The notes under the pieces: model-generated
The model's input: the letters and a program-made list of their open reading frames with translations, nothing else
Databases searched by the model: none
Told to the model about the DNA's origin: nothing
NCBI RefSeq assembly: GCF_003268775.1
Contig: NZ_QLSU01000015.1
Coordinates: 1 to 64,000 of the forward strand
Direction of reading: 5' to 3'
Length of the DNA stretch: 64,000 bases
Origin: Paraburkholderia unamae
Lineage (GTDB): Bacteria; Pseudomonadota; Gammaproteobacteria; Burkholderiales; Burkholderiaceae
Position numbers and translations under genes: made by a program
Part shown: positions 25,275-34,007 of the stretch, in pieces
Numbering within the stretch: position 1 is the first letter of the stretch
Layout: each line of letters starts with the position of its first letter

Positions 25275-26663
25275 TCAGTGATGCGAGGCCGCTGGCGTGC
25301 CCGCCACGAGTTCGTTGCGGCGCAGATGCGGCGCGTGACGGCCGACCACGAGCAACGCGCCGGCCGCGATCAGCGAAGGCACGGCGAGTGTGCCGAAAAT
25401 GGCCGAGAATTCCCAGTTCAGGCTCAGCAGGAACGCGCCGCCGAACGTACCCGCCACGGCGCCGAGACGCCCGATCGCCAGCATCCATGCACAGCCCGTC
25501 ACGCGGCTCGAGGTCGGATAGAACTGCGTGGCGAGCGTGGACATCGAAGACGCCGCGCCCGAAAGCGTGACGCCGGTGACGACGATCAGCAACGTGAGCC
25601 CCGCGTCGTGCGCCACATTGCGCCCGATGATAAAGACCACGAGCGCGGTGAGCGCGTAGAACAGCGCGATCACGCGCACCGGGCTCATGCGGTCCATCAG
25701 CCAGCCCGTGAGGAGAATGCCCACGCACGCACCGAGGTGGAAGTAAGCGGACGTGGCCGCGTATTGCGGCAGCGAGAAGCCCGAGCCCTTGAGCAGCGTC
25801 GGCATCCAGTTGTTGATGAGGTACAGCACCACGAGGCACATGAAGTACGCCAGCCACAGCATGGTCGTGCCCACCACGTATTTGCGCGAGAGAAGTTCGA
25901 GCACGGGCGAGCGCCTGGCCTGTTCGCGCGGCGCGTGCGCCTCGCTCACGAACACACAGCCGTCAAGGCGCGCCTTGGGCGCGAGACGACGCAGCGCGCG
26001 GGCGATGCGCTCCGCGGGCTTGCCGCGCGCCACCATGAATTTCACCGATTCCGGCAGGAAGGCGAGCAGCAGGCACGCGAGCACGAGCGGCGCGATGCCG
26101 CCCACGAGCAGCACGCTGCGCCAGCCGAACGCGGGAATCAGCCAACCCGAGAGCAGGCCGCCCACAGTGTTGCCGGCAGCGAACCCCACCAGCATGCCGT
26201 TGACCGCGAGGCCGCGAATGCGCGACGGCACGAATTCGGCCATCAGCGTCGCCGTGTTGGGAATCGCCGCGCCAAGGCCCACGCCGGTGAGAAAACGCAT
26301 GATGGTGAGTGACTCCATCGACGTGGCGAAGGCCGCCGCCGTGCTCCACACGCCGAAGAACGCCACCGAGCCCACCAGCACGCTGCGGCGGCCGATACGG
26401 TCGGCGATCGGGCTCACCAGCAGCGCCCCCACGCCGATGCCGATGAGCGTGGCGCTCAAAACGGGGCCGAGCGAGGCGCGCGGCACATGCCAGTCCTGGG
26501 CGAGCGTGGGCGCGATGAGGCCCATTACGCCGGTATCGAGGCCATCGAGCGCGATGGTGAGAAAGCACAGCACGAACAGCATGCAGTGGAAGAGCGAAAA
26601 GCGCTGATCGTCGATGAAGGCCTGGACGTCAACGGTGCGTCCCATGTCGCGTGCAAGACTCAT
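25275..26663 (-). CDS. MFS transporter, aromatic acid:H+ symporter family
   Basis: 462 residues, 12 helices. It starts MSLARDMGRTVDVQAFIDDQ and continues LDGLDTGVMGLIAPTL, a close variant of the family's DGFD helix 1 motif; SPIADRIGRRSVLVGSV is the loop 2-3 motif; FLTGVGLGAAIPNTATLMAE follows in helix 4. It is a paralogue of the symporter at 10383. GGAGGGCG lies before the ATG at 26663; the upstream in-frame start at 26720 is less likely. No catabolic partner is adjacent, but the co-oriented LysR gene downstream may control it. Confidence 0.9.
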   Translation of the reverse strand: MSLARDMGRTVDVQAFIDDQRFSLFHCMLFVLCFLTIALDGLDTGVMGLIAPTLAQDWHVPRASLGPVLSATLIGIGVGALLVSPIADRIGRRSVLVGSVAFFGVWSTAAAFATSMESLTIMRFLTGVGLGAAIPNTATLMAEFVPSRIRGLAVNGMLVGFAAGNTVGGLLSGWLIPAFGWRSVLLVGGIAPLVLACLLLAFLPESVKFMVARGKPAERIARALRRLAPKARLDGCVFVSEAHAPREQARRSPVLELLSRKYVVGTTMLWLAYFMCLVVLYLINNWMPTLLKGSGFSLPQYAATSAYFHLGACVGILLTGWLMDRMSPVRVIALFYALTALVVFIIGRNVAHDAGLTLLIVVTGVTLSGAASSMSTLATQFYPTSSRVTGCAWMLAIGRLGAVAGTFGGAFLLSLNWEFSAIFGTLAVPSLIAAGALLVVGRHAPHLRRNELVAGTPAASHH

Positions 26664-27236
26664 CGTGCGCCCTCCATCACGCAGCCCGCGCAACGCGCGA
26701 CGCGCAACCGGGAAAGACACTGATTGCCGCTACTGATCCTCTTCATACCGTCTTGTCTCCATTGAGTCATATTCGCGCGCGTCGCTTCTCGAAGCGGGCA
26801 ATGCACAGCCAGACTACGAGCGCTTTGGCCCGTTTTTGTTCCGCGTCGTGCTCGCCTTTTATCCGGCGGCGCATTTTGCGTTGTTTTTATCGATGTTGCC
26901 AGCCATCGATTCGCACACCGTTGCTCGTGCATCGATCCGGGTGATCGTGCTTTGAACGCCATGCGTTGCGGGAATCTCTCGCGGTACGATTATATGGAGG
27001 GCGTGCGGCGCCGATTTCTGCGAAATCAGAAGAGGTGTACTGCAAAATTCGACATATTCGCGTGCGTGGCAGGCGGATTTAAGGGAAAACCCGCTTGAAT
27101 GGGGTTTAGGCGACGTGTCTTGAGTTACGGCAGCCCCACGCCGCATACCAGCCCCAAGAGCAATAATTCCCTTGCGACCCCAAGTGTCGTGTCGCCGGCT
27201 GACCCATAACGGCCATGCACGATAGCCGGCCCTCCT
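26664..27236. other. Intergenic region without a supportable gene
   Basis: 573 bases upstream of the symporter and downstream of the DUF336 gene. It has lower G+C than its neighbours. AAACCC (27087-27092) and GGGTTT (27102-27107) could pair as a weak hairpin. No open frame here has protein-like composition. Confidence 0.4.
27194..27230 (-). terminator. Hairpin after the DUF336 gene
   Basis: GCCGGCT (27194-27200) and AGCCGGC (27224-27230) are perfect arms with a 23-base loop, beginning a few bases past the stop codon of the DUF336 gene. There is no T-run, so a role in 3'-end formation is only likely, not certain. Confidence 0.35.
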
Positions 27237-27773
27237 CTACTTGATCGTGTCGGCGGCAGCCTTGCACACGGCGGCATCCTGATCGCCCGTGCCGCCGCTA
27301 CATCCCACCGCGCCGACCACCTTGCCCCCTTCTATGAGCGGAAACCCTCCGGGCGACGCCACCAGCCCGGCGTCCAGCGTGCCCACATACGCGTGTCCGC
27401 TTTCGTACTGGTTGTAAAAGACCCGGGTTTCCCGCCGAAATCGCGCTGACGTGCGCGCCTTGTTCTGCGAGACCTCGATCGAGGCGTACTGCGCGCCGTC
27501 CATCCGCTCGAACGCGAGCAGCTCGCCATGCGTGTCGACCACGGCGATATTCATTTTCCAGTCGTGTTTCTTCGCTTCGGACTCCGCAATCGCGAGCAAT
27601 TTTTTCGCGGTGTCCAGGCTGATCGCGGTGCCATAGGGGATGTCGAACGGCATCTTCTCCGGTGTCCCGCCTGCCGAAGGCTGTGAGGCCGAAGTTTGCG
27701 CCGCCGCTGTCGTTGCAACGGCATTGGCCGCGACAAGGCAGGCTGCACACGTAATTCGAACGAGACTTTGCAT
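27237..27773 (-). CDS. Exported heme-binding-like protein (DUF336/GlcG/HbpS family)
   Basis: 178 residues. A Sec signal (CAACLVAANAVATTAAAQT) is followed by the DUF336 fold: AISLDTAKKLLAIAESEAKK, WKMNIAVVDTHGELLAFERM, DGAQYASIEVSQNKARTSA, GGFPLIEGGKVVGAVGCSGG and DQDAAVCKAAADTI. Family members include HbpS, a secreted heme-binding sensor partner, and GlcG of glycolate clusters. GGGAGGTGG precedes the ATG at 27773. The gene is divergent from the FMN riboswitch and ribH. The Cys in the conserved GCSGG and in AVCKA may form a pair. Confidence 0.88.
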   Translation of the reverse strand: MQSLVRITCAACLVAANAVATTAAAQTSASQPSAGGTPEKMPFDIPYGTAISLDTAKKLLAIAESEAKKHDWKMNIAVVDTHGELLAFERMDGAQYASIEVSQNKARTSARFRRETRVFYNQYESGHAYVGTLDAGLVASPGGFPLIEGGKVVGAVGCSGGTGDQDAAVCKAAADTIK

Positions 27774-27990
27774 CGCACCACCTCCCGCTGTGTTGGCCGC
27801 AGGCACGTGCATTGAGCCGTTGGCGGAACGCTTTGCACGATGGCCCGGCTGGTTCGAAACGTAGCGCGATGAGTGCCGGTGTGCAAGGACGATCCTTCGC
27901 CCGGCGCCTCGTGCCGATTTCCCCCTTGGGAATGTGGCTATGCACAAAATGACGTTTCGTGCTACCGTACAGCCCGTTCGTCAAGAACAC

Positions 27991-28150
27991 GTTCTCGGGG
28001 CGGGGTGCAATTCCCCACCGGCGGTAATCGTCCTTAACCACGACGTAGCCCGCGAGCGCTCCGTTATCGCAGGCGGCAATCAGCGATGGCGCAGGTCAGC
28101 AGACCCGGTTGGATTCCGGGGCCGACGGTATAGTCCGGATGAAAGAGAAC
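27991..28150 (+). ncRNA. FMN riboswitch (RFN element)
   Basis: The conserved RFN blocks appear in order: TTCTCGGGGCGGGGTGCAAT, CCCCACCGGCGGTAAT, AGCCCGCGAGC, GGTCAGCAGACCCGGT, GATTCCGGGGCCGACGGTAT, AGTCCGGATGAAAGAGAAC. The 5' GTTCTC and 3' GAGAAC close the P1 stem. FMN binding lowers expression of the downstream gene, here ribH at 28230. About 80 bases follow between the aptamer and the start codon, enough for an expression platform. Confidence 0.95.
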
Positions 28151-28229
28151 AGGTCGGCTTGCGGCTATTCGCGTCGTGCGAAGGCCGCGGCCGTCCTTCG
28201 CCCTGTTCACACAAAACAGGCTGAAGTCC

Positions 28230-28727
28230 ATGAACATTTCCACCACCCTCGAATCGCAAGCCGTCGCAGCATCCTCCCATCGTCCGCGCATTGCTTTCAT
28301 CCAGGCCTGCTGGCACCGTGACATCGTCGACCAGTGCAAGACCTCGTTTTTGCAGTCGATTCAGAAGTACGGCTACACCGCTGAAGACGTCGACCTGTAC
28401 GAAGTGCCGGGCGCCTTCGAAATTCCGTTGCACGCGAAACGACTTGCGCAAAGCGGTCAATACGCTGGCATCGTGGCGGCTGGGCTCGTGGTCGACGGCG
28501 GTATCTATCGCCATGACTTCGTCGCGACGGCTGTCATCAACGCCCTCATGCAGGTCCAGCTCGAAACCGGTACGCCGGTGTTCTCGGCCGTGCTGACGCC
28601 GCATCACTTCCACGCCGGCGAAGAACACGTTGGCTTCTTCCGCGAGCACTTTGTCGTGAAGGGGGCTGAAGCCGCGCACGCCTGTGCCGACACCGTGAGC
28701 AAGCTCGCCGCCTTGCCCGTGCGATAA
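28230..28727 (+). CDS. ribH: 6,7-dimethyl-8-ribityllumazine synthase, second (RibH2-like) type
   Basis: 165 residues. Lumazine synthase condenses 5-amino-6-ribitylamino-uracil with dihydroxybutanone phosphate, the penultimate step of riboflavin synthesis. Blocks seen: RIAFIQACWHRDIVDQCKTS, VDLYEVPGAFEIPLHAKRL, VAAGLVVDGGIYRHDFVATA and FSAVLTPHHFHAGEEH. The FIQACWH start and the HHFH segment place it with the RibH2 enzymes first studied in Brucella and Mesorhizobium, which form decamers, not the classic 60-mer. It is alone, with no other rib genes, and is controlled by the FMN riboswitch upstream, so it is probably a second copy used on flavin shortage. Confidence 0.93.
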   Translation: MNISTTLESQAVAASSHRPRIAFIQACWHRDIVDQCKTSFLQSIQKYGYTAEDVDLYEVPGAFEIPLHAKRLAQSGQYAGIVAAGLVVDGGIYRHDFVATAVINALMQVQLETGTPVFSAVLTPHHFHAGEEHVGFFREHFVVKGAEAAHACADTVSKLAALPVR

Positions 28728-29053
28728 ATCACGCGTTACGACGGTTGCGCACGCAACCACTGGCGACGGCGAATGGAAGATGCGGCGTCGCCTTGGCATC
28801 TCATGACATGAGTGTGCCGCTGTCGACGCTGAATGCCCAACGTTGCGGATGAAGCTTTACTGCCCTGCTCCGGTCATTTCAGCGGCGGCACACGATTTCA
28901 ATAGTGATTTCGATTCAAGGTGCTGCTGCACGAAGAGGCGTTTGAGCACTGCGGCGCAAAGCCGTGAGTTGAAGCGCGGGCACTGCAATGTTCGTTTAGC
29001 CAGGTACATGGGTTGCTGATGCACAGGCGCCTGACCTCCTGGAGCGATGCCAA
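28728..29053. other. Intergenic region with a hairpin after ribH
   Basis: GGTTGCG (28743-28749) and CGCAACC (28752-28758) form a tight palindrome 15 bases past the ribH stop and may end its transcript. The rest, up to the DUF1488 gene, shows no supportable gene; the sequence near 28900-28925 is AT-richer and could hold the next promoter. Confidence 0.4.
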
Positions 29054-29452
29054 ATGATCATTCGATTTCCCCGCACTCAAGCGTTCTACTGCGCCGGAGG
29101 CACGATCCGTTTCGACGCCGAAGTGGACGGCGCACAAGTCACATGCGAAATATCGCCTGAGGCTCTTGAAGAACACTTCCGTGCGCGCCCCGGACAAGCC
29201 GGCCTGTTGAGCGCCTTCGCAGCGCATCGCGACGAGATCGAGTCAATCGCAAGACACACGCTGCCCCATCGGTTGTCCGCCGGTCGCTGCCAACTCTTTC
29301 TACGCGATTTCATGTGCCGGACAACACACGCCGGCGCAATCATGAGTCTGCACCGGGACATGGCGAAAATCGCACGCCCCGTGGCATCTGAAACGAGTGC
29401 GACTCATTCAACCGCGAGCATTGCGGCGCTCGACGAACTCGAAGCGAGCTAA
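29054..29452 (+). CDS. DUF1488 family protein, copy 1
   Basis: 132 residues. The DUF1488 domain covers about residues 1-85: FRFDAEVDGA-type strand IRFDAEVDGAQVTCEISPEA, then LLSAFAAHRDEIESIARHTL and PHRLSAGRCQLFLRDF. The C-terminal 40 residues are Ser/Thr/Ala-rich and probably disordered. The function of DUF1488 proteins is unknown; they are common and often multicopy in Burkholderia. A paralogue lies 2.3 kb away at 31740. TGGAGCG precedes the start. Confidence 0.8.
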   Translation: MIIRFPRTQAFYCAGGTIRFDAEVDGAQVTCEISPEALEEHFRARPGQAGLLSAFAAHRDEIESIARHTLPHRLSAGRCQLFLRDFMCRTTHAGAIMSLHRDMAKIARPVASETSATHSTASIAALDELEAS

Positions 29453-29776
29453 CGCCCTGAACGGCGCGGCGTTGCCGGTTTCCACAGGCACGACGCGAGC
29501 AAGCCAACCCGTGCGTTCAATGCCGCGTGAACCCGGCAACCGCTTGCACCGAGGGTCATGCAGTTTGCCAATAGCGTTGTATAGGCCGGGCAATAGCGAT
29601 GCAATGACGCCGAAGTAATGTTGACGCGCAGGGCTTCATGGCATGGCTGCGCGTTGCAACTCTTGCCGGGATAGATGGCGTTAATGCGGTAAGGTCGACT
29701 GTCGTGAACCTCACGCATCCGTGTTTCTTCCGATCGAGAAAATTGAACCTCAACAACGATTAGAACTTCTTACAAT

Positions 29777-29823
29777 TTCGTCGACGAATCACGCTTGACC
29801 CACCGGTATACGCTGCTTACGAT
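29777..29823 (+). promoter_or_regulatory. Promoter with adjacent 12-bp palindrome
   Basis: TTGACC (29795-29800) and TACGAT (29818-29823) are separated by 17 bases, a good sigma-70 promoter. The perfect palindrome TTCGTCGACGAA (29777-29788) lies 6 bases upstream of the -35 box. The likely target is the membrane protein at 30008. The rest of the 29453-30007 interval holds no supportable gene. Confidence 0.45.
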
Positions 29824-30007
29824 CGACCTGCGGACCTTGCTCTGCTGTTCTTCATCTAAAAGTTGAGTCGGTATGGCTGTTGCACTGTTCATGCTGGATT
29901 GTGCTGTTTAGCTGCGCAGCCTCGTTGTCAGACCGATGCCAGTGAGCCGTGCGGATTTTTGCGGCGCTGGTTGCAAAGCCCGGTTTGTTGGCATTAGGGG
30001 GCTCGTT

Positions 30008-30427
30008 ATGTCTTACCGCCGCTGGACCTCTCCTTCCGAGACCGCGGAATGGCTCATCCTCGTCGGCGCGGCTTTCGCGGTGCTGGGCGGATGGATTCCC
30101 TGGATGGGCCACGCACCTTACTACTTCGTCGCCGGGGTTGCACTGATCGGCTCGGGCACCCTGATGCTCTGGAGCCGATCGGCAGGGCTCTGGTGGTACT
30201 TCCTCATGTTCGTCGCGGCCCTGATCTGGTCGGTCTTCAAAGTCGGGCTGAATGGCTGGAGTCTTTTGCAGCGACTCTTTGTGCTCGGCCTGCTCGGCAT
30301 CGGAATCAGCATCACGTTCGTTACCAGCCAATCGGCAATCGGCCGGCCGCTGCGCGTTGCGGCGATCGTCATGGCGATCGTGTACGGCCTGGCGATAGGC
30401 AGCATGTTCTTGTCCGCCGTCTTCTGA
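30008..30427 (+). CDS. Stand-alone membrane domain like that of PQQ-dependent glucose dehydrogenase
   Basis: 139 residues with four or five membrane helices: AEWLILVGAAFAVLGGWIPW, APYYFVAGVALIGSGTLMLW, AGLWWYFLMFVAALIWSVFK, then LFVLGLLGIGISITFVT and a last C-terminal helix. The order GLWWYFLMFVAALIWSVFKVGLNGWSLL closely resembles the N-terminal anchor of membrane-bound quinoprotein glucose/quinate dehydrogenases, but the PQQ beta-propeller that should follow is absent and the gene stops cleanly. TTAGGGGG precedes the ATG. It could be a relic or a free membrane subunit that interacts with ubiquinone. Confidence 0.7.
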   Translation: MSYRRWTSPSETAEWLILVGAAFAVLGGWIPWMGHAPYYFVAGVALIGSGTLMLWSRSAGLWWYFLMFVAALIWSVFKVGLNGWSLLQRLFVLGLLGIGISITFVTSQSAIGRPLRVAAIVMAIVYGLAIGSMFLSAVF

Positions 30428-30501
30428 CCGGACCGGCAATAACCCGCAGAAGAACTTACGCGGCGCCCGTGCAATAACGACGCTCTTCAAGCTCGTCAGT
30501 T

Positions 30502-30521
30502 GATCGGTCGAATGACCGATC
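30502..30521. terminator. Strong hairpin after the membrane-protein gene
   Basis: GATCGGTC-GAAT-GACCGATC is a perfect 8-bp stem with a tetraloop, 75 bases past the stop codon. It is enclosed by GTTGA/TCAAC arms. No T-run follows, so it could equally be an operator. The 30428-30846 interval has no gene I can support. Confidence 0.4.
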
Positions 30522-30846
30522 GAGTGTCAACATATGCCGATCGCCAAAGGCATTGATCAATTGGCGCACGGCATTCGACCGCAAGCTTCCGGGCAGCCTG
30601 TCATGCACCAGTCGTCCGCCGCCAAGCCGCGCTCGTTGCGCGCTGGCCGCTTGCCGTCGTGCGCAAGGGGCCATGTCGCTTCGCTCGCGCACTCGGTTGC
30701 GCATGCAATGAGGCATACGGCGGCCCGCTCGTGGCCGAGCGAGGTGAGAGTCGCCTCCAGGACGCTGCCGTCGATACACCGCGCAGCGTGGATTGGCTGA
30801 TGCGACGGGTTCGTCGAAGCGTCCCCCGCAGCGGGCGAACTTCACC

Positions 30847-31440
30847 TCACGCGGACAACGCGTCGACCACATGCTGCGAGTGCAGGACCTGCGCGTGTGG
30901 CGCAATCACCTTGTCGAGCAAAAGATCGTGCAATTCGCTATCCGGATCGGCGCAACAATCACGCGCGACGACCAACCGGTAGTCGAGGTCAAACGCCTGA
31001 CGCACCGTGGACAGCACGACGCCACCCGTCGTGATGCCCGCAAGCACCAGCGTTTCCACACCATTCGAGCCCAATAGCGTTTGCAGGTCCGTTCCGCTGA
31101 ATGCGCCTATGCGCTGCTTGATCACGACCGGCTCATCGTGCAACGGCGCGACAGCGGGATGGATCGCCGTTTCCGGCTGGCCTCGCAAAAAGAGGCCGTT
31201 CTGCTTCACGAACGAAAAGAGCGCGTTACGCGGGCTGACCTCCGGATGGCCGGTGCGAAAGGCGACCATCACGTAGACGATGGGCATGCGGGCCGCGCGC
31301 GCCGCCGCGATCATGCGTGCGGTGCCGGCCAGCACGGCCTCGCGCTGCGCCTGCGCAACGTAGTTCTCCAGCAGCACGTTCTGGTAGTCCAGCACGAGCA
31401 ACGCGGATTTCGCCGGATCGAGATGAAAAGGCTCGGACAT
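30847..31440 (-). CDS. Isochorismatase-like hydrolase lacking the catalytic cysteine
   Basis: 197 residues with the isochorismatase/cysteine-hydrolase fold: KSALLVLDYQN carries the catalytic Asp, PVVIKQRIGAFSGTDL the Lys, and LVLAGITTGGVVLSTVRQAF is the motif that normally ends in the nucleophile Cys (GxxTxxCVxxT). Here Gly stands in its place. A Gly at this position is known in true isochorismatases such as PhzD, which act on a vinyl ether by acid catalysis, so thiol chemistry as in nicotinamidase is unlikely. The ATG at 31440 has better spacing from GGA than the ATG at 31446. Confidence 0.85.
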   Translation of the reverse strand: MSEPFHLDPAKSALLVLDYQNVLLENYVAQAQREAVLAGTARMIAAARAARMPIVYVMVAFRTGHPEVSPRNALFSFVKQNGLFLRGQPETAIHPAVAPLHDEPVVIKQRIGAFSGTDLQTLLGSNGVETLVLAGITTGGVVLSTVRQAFDLDYRLVVARDCCADPDSELHDLLLDKVIAPHAQVLHSQHVVDALSA

Positions 31441-31739
31441 GGTCATGTATCCATCAAAGTGGGCCGCCGCTGTCGCGTGAGAGCGCGGACTCGTTGTCGA
31501 ATCGCGCTGATGACAGCGGACAGCGGGCGTTAGTTATGAAGATATTAACGGCGGCGCAAGTGTGCGGTAGCGCACAGTGTTGTGAGCAAACTGAAAGGCG
31601 AGCGCCCTATCACTTCGGTCAGCGAGGGCCTTCTGCGCAAAGCATGACAGTCTTCGAACTCCCCGATCAAGAATGCCACAACGGCTGCAAAGGGAGTCGG
31701 AACAGAAAAATCATGCTTCGCTCGTGAGGAAGATCAGTC

Positions 31740-32129
31740 ATGTTCATTCACTTTTCCGACACGGCCGCGACATGCTCCCCCAAGGGATCCGTCGTCTTCG
31801 TCGCGATGGTCGACGCGACCGAGGTGAATTGCGAAGTCTCGCCCGAGGCGCTCGCGGACCATTTCGGCGCCAAACGCATGGACCCGCCGTGTCTGCTGGC
31901 CGCATTCGAAGCTCATCGGCGGGAAATCCTGGCAACGGCGGCGGCAATGCTTCCGCACCGGCTTTCGGGGCGGCGCTGCCTGCTGTTTTCACGGGACTTC
32001 TCGTCCACGCTCACGCCTGGACCGCACATCATGCTGGAGGCCCGATCGCCGGCTCATCCGGGGCCCGTCAGCCTCCCTTGCGAGCCGGCATCGCTGCGTG
32101 CGAACGCGCGTTCAAGAGCGTCGCCGTAA
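31740..32129 (+). CDS. DUF1488 family protein, copy 2
   Basis: 129 residues, paralogous to the protein at 29054. The shared pattern is clear: EVNCEVSPEALADHFGAKR against QVTCEISPEALEEHFRARP, then LLAAFEAHRREILATAAAML and PHRLSGRRCLLFSRDF. The tail is again divergent and probably disordered. GAGGAAGATC precedes the ATG. It is convergent with the OprB porin, 23 bases away. The role is unknown. Confidence 0.8.
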   Translation: MFIHFSDTAATCSPKGSVVFVAMVDATEVNCEVSPEALADHFGAKRMDPPCLLAAFEAHRREILATAAAMLPHRLSGRRCLLFSRDFSSTLTPGPHIMLEARSPAHPGPVSLPCEPASLRANARSRASP

Positions 32130-32152
32130 GCCCGTAGCAACAGGAAGCGCAC

Positions 32153-33637
32153 TTAGAACTGGATCGTCGTGCGCACCCCCAGAACCGCCTCGTCGCCAAT
32201 GCGGCGTGACGGATTCTGCGGATCGGGAATCCCGCCGGCGGGCCGGAAAAAGTACTGAAAATCCGCCTGCCATTGCCACCAAGGCGCGACCTGGTACTGG
32301 TAGGTCGCCTCCAGAACGGTCTCGGCGCTGCGCGACGGATAGCCCGGCGTGGCAACCGCCTGGGCGCTCGCATAGTCCTGCGCGTGCGAGCCGATGTGCG
32401 CGTAACCTACGGCCAGGCCCGCTACGTCGTTGTCGCGCCCCTTGAACGGTGCCTTGAGCGTCACGCCCGCGTTGATCCCGAGGTCCACCAGGTTACGGTC
32501 GCCGGGTGCGCCCATCACGCGCGCGAACACGCCTACCGACTGCGGGCTGTCCGCGGCCGGGCGCCATACCATCTGGTCAGCCACGGCGTAGATGCTGTAG
32601 TTGCCCCGATGTGTGATCGGGCCGCCCACGCCCGTCATGCCCGTTGCGGGATCGGCGAAGCGGTTGCTGTTGTACCAGAAGCCGAGCTTGTAGGTGCCGG
32701 GCAGACCATTTGATTTGGCATCCGAATTATTGGCCGGCGGCTGGTTGATGGCATACTGAATTTCGCCGATAACCAGCGTGCCATTGCCCAGATTGAAATT
32801 CGTGCCGCTCGCGTTGAGCTTTTGCGGGTCGCCCTCACCAGGCGCGGGGTTGCCGTCGAATACGCCGCCTAGCACGGTAATCGCGTCGGTGGGCGTGGCG
32901 CGCACGCGCACGCCAAGCGACGAAAGCGGATAAGCCGGGCCGCCCGCGGGCAGATCGACGGAGGGCAAGGCCGACCAGCCGAACGTCGCGTTCATGAACA
33001 CGTTCGCGTACTGGCTGATCATGAATTCCTGATCGAGGCTCTGCTGCCCGACCTTCACGTCGACCTTGCCGCCGGGCAGCGTCTGCTGGTACCACAGCTC
33101 CCACAAGCGGGTCGAGGCGTCGGCTTCGATGCCGCTCGCGCTTTGCAGCGTTTGCAGGTTGCGCGTGCTCAGGCTCGTGCCGTGAATCTGAAAACCGGAG
33201 ACGTTGAAAATGCCGCCCGGCAGGCCGAACGCCTTCTGCGTGTCCATGCCCAGGCTGAACTCCGTGAGCCCCTGGTAAGCGCCGCCGCGCTGCGTGCCCC
33301 CGCTCAGGTTGCCCATGTACTCGCTGGTTTCCTGCAAGCCGAACGTGACGCCATACTGACCGAGCCAGGGGCGCAGGCCGCCCATGTCGCCAAAGAGGTT
33401 CGAGCGCTCCCAGAGGCCGGTGGGTGCGGCGCTCGCCTGATCGGCAGCCGGTGCTTGCTGCGCCGCTTCACCGGATGGCGCAGCCGGTTGAGCGGGTGCG
33501 CTTTCGCCGCCGGTCTGAGCGCTGGCCTGGGCGCCGGTTTGCGCATAGGCGGCGGGCACGACGCCCAGCGAGAGAACGGCGCTCAACGTAATCGAGCCGC
33601 CGGAACCGGGCAGCCTGCTCTTGAGGATCTTTTTCAT
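32153..33637 (-). CDS. OprB family carbohydrate-selective porin
   Basis: 494 residues. A signal peptide (SGGSITLSAVLSLGVVPAAYAQ) is followed by a Gln/Ala/Pro-rich linker of about 45 residues, then the OprB barrel: GLWERSNLFGDMGGLRPWLG, YGVTFGLQETSEYMGNLSGG, LWELWYQQTLPGGKVDVKVG and QQSLDQEFMISQYANVF. It ends in the terminal aromatic strand GVRTTIQF needed for outer-membrane insertion. OprB porins pass sugars and related small neutral solutes. No transporter partner is adjacent; the sugar ABC system at 50.7-54.4 kb is a distant possibility. Confidence 0.92.
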   Translation of the reverse strand: MKKILKSRLPGSGGSITLSAVLSLGVVPAAYAQTGAQASAQTGGESAPAQPAAPSGEAAQQAPAADQASAAPTGLWERSNLFGDMGGLRPWLGQYGVTFGLQETSEYMGNLSGGTQRGGAYQGLTEFSLGMDTQKAFGLPGGIFNVSGFQIHGTSLSTRNLQTLQSASGIEADASTRLWELWYQQTLPGGKVDVKVGQQSLDQEFMISQYANVFMNATFGWSALPSVDLPAGGPAYPLSSLGVRVRATPTDAITVLGGVFDGNPAPGEGDPQKLNASGTNFNLGNGTLVIGEIQYAINQPPANNSDAKSNGLPGTYKLGFWYNSNRFADPATGMTGVGGPITHRGNYSIYAVADQMVWRPAADSPQSVGVFARVMGAPGDRNLVDLGINAGVTLKAPFKGRDNDVAGLAVGYAHIGSHAQDYASAQAVATPGYPSRSAETVLEATYQYQVAPWWQWQADFQYFFRPAGGIPDPQNPSRRIGDEAVLGVRTTIQF

Positions 33638-33734
33638 AGTATTTGTGGGGCTGGGGTAAGTTGCGGGCGGGTCCGCTTTCTACGCAGAGCGTGCCTGCGA
33701 AGCTTGATGAAACTGTGTCCGGCGCGCAGGTTTT

Positions 33735-34007
33735 CTACGCGAAGCGCACGGGCGGCCGTAAGGGGCGCTCCAGTTGCGAGGCGCACGCGCACAGCAGCGA
33801 AACCAGCGCGGCCGCGGCTACGGTCGCACCGAGAAGTGCGTAACCGGTGGGCGTGAGCGGATGCCCCGCGTGAACGGTGCGCAGCGCACCGCGTGCCGCC
33901 AGGTGCGCGGTTCGATGGACGAAGTGCAGTGAGCGGCGGCGCGCACCGGCAGTCGTTGCCTCGTGCACACGCAGTTGAAAAACAAGAAAGAGAAAGGCGA
34001 ACATCAT
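33735..34007 (-). CDS. Possible small membrane protein
   Basis: 90 residues from MMFAFLFLVFQLRVHEATTA, with a second hydrophobic stretch GYALLGATVAAAALVSLLCA near the C-terminus and a basic tail. GCGGAGGG lies directly before tandem ATG codons, which favours a real start. The middle is Arg/His-rich and resembles nothing I know, so this may be a chance frame. It lies 97 bases upstream of the porin gene in the same direction. Confidence 0.3.
   Translation of the reverse strand: MMFAFLFLVFQLRVHEATTAGARRRSLHFVHRTAHLAARGALRTVHAGHPLTPTGYALLGATVAAAALVSLLCACASQLERPLRPPVRFA

Noticed and set aside
30456..30905. 149-residue minus-strand open frame
   Set aside because: It has Arg-rich composition and no start signal, and it overlaps the end of the isochorismatase-like gene.
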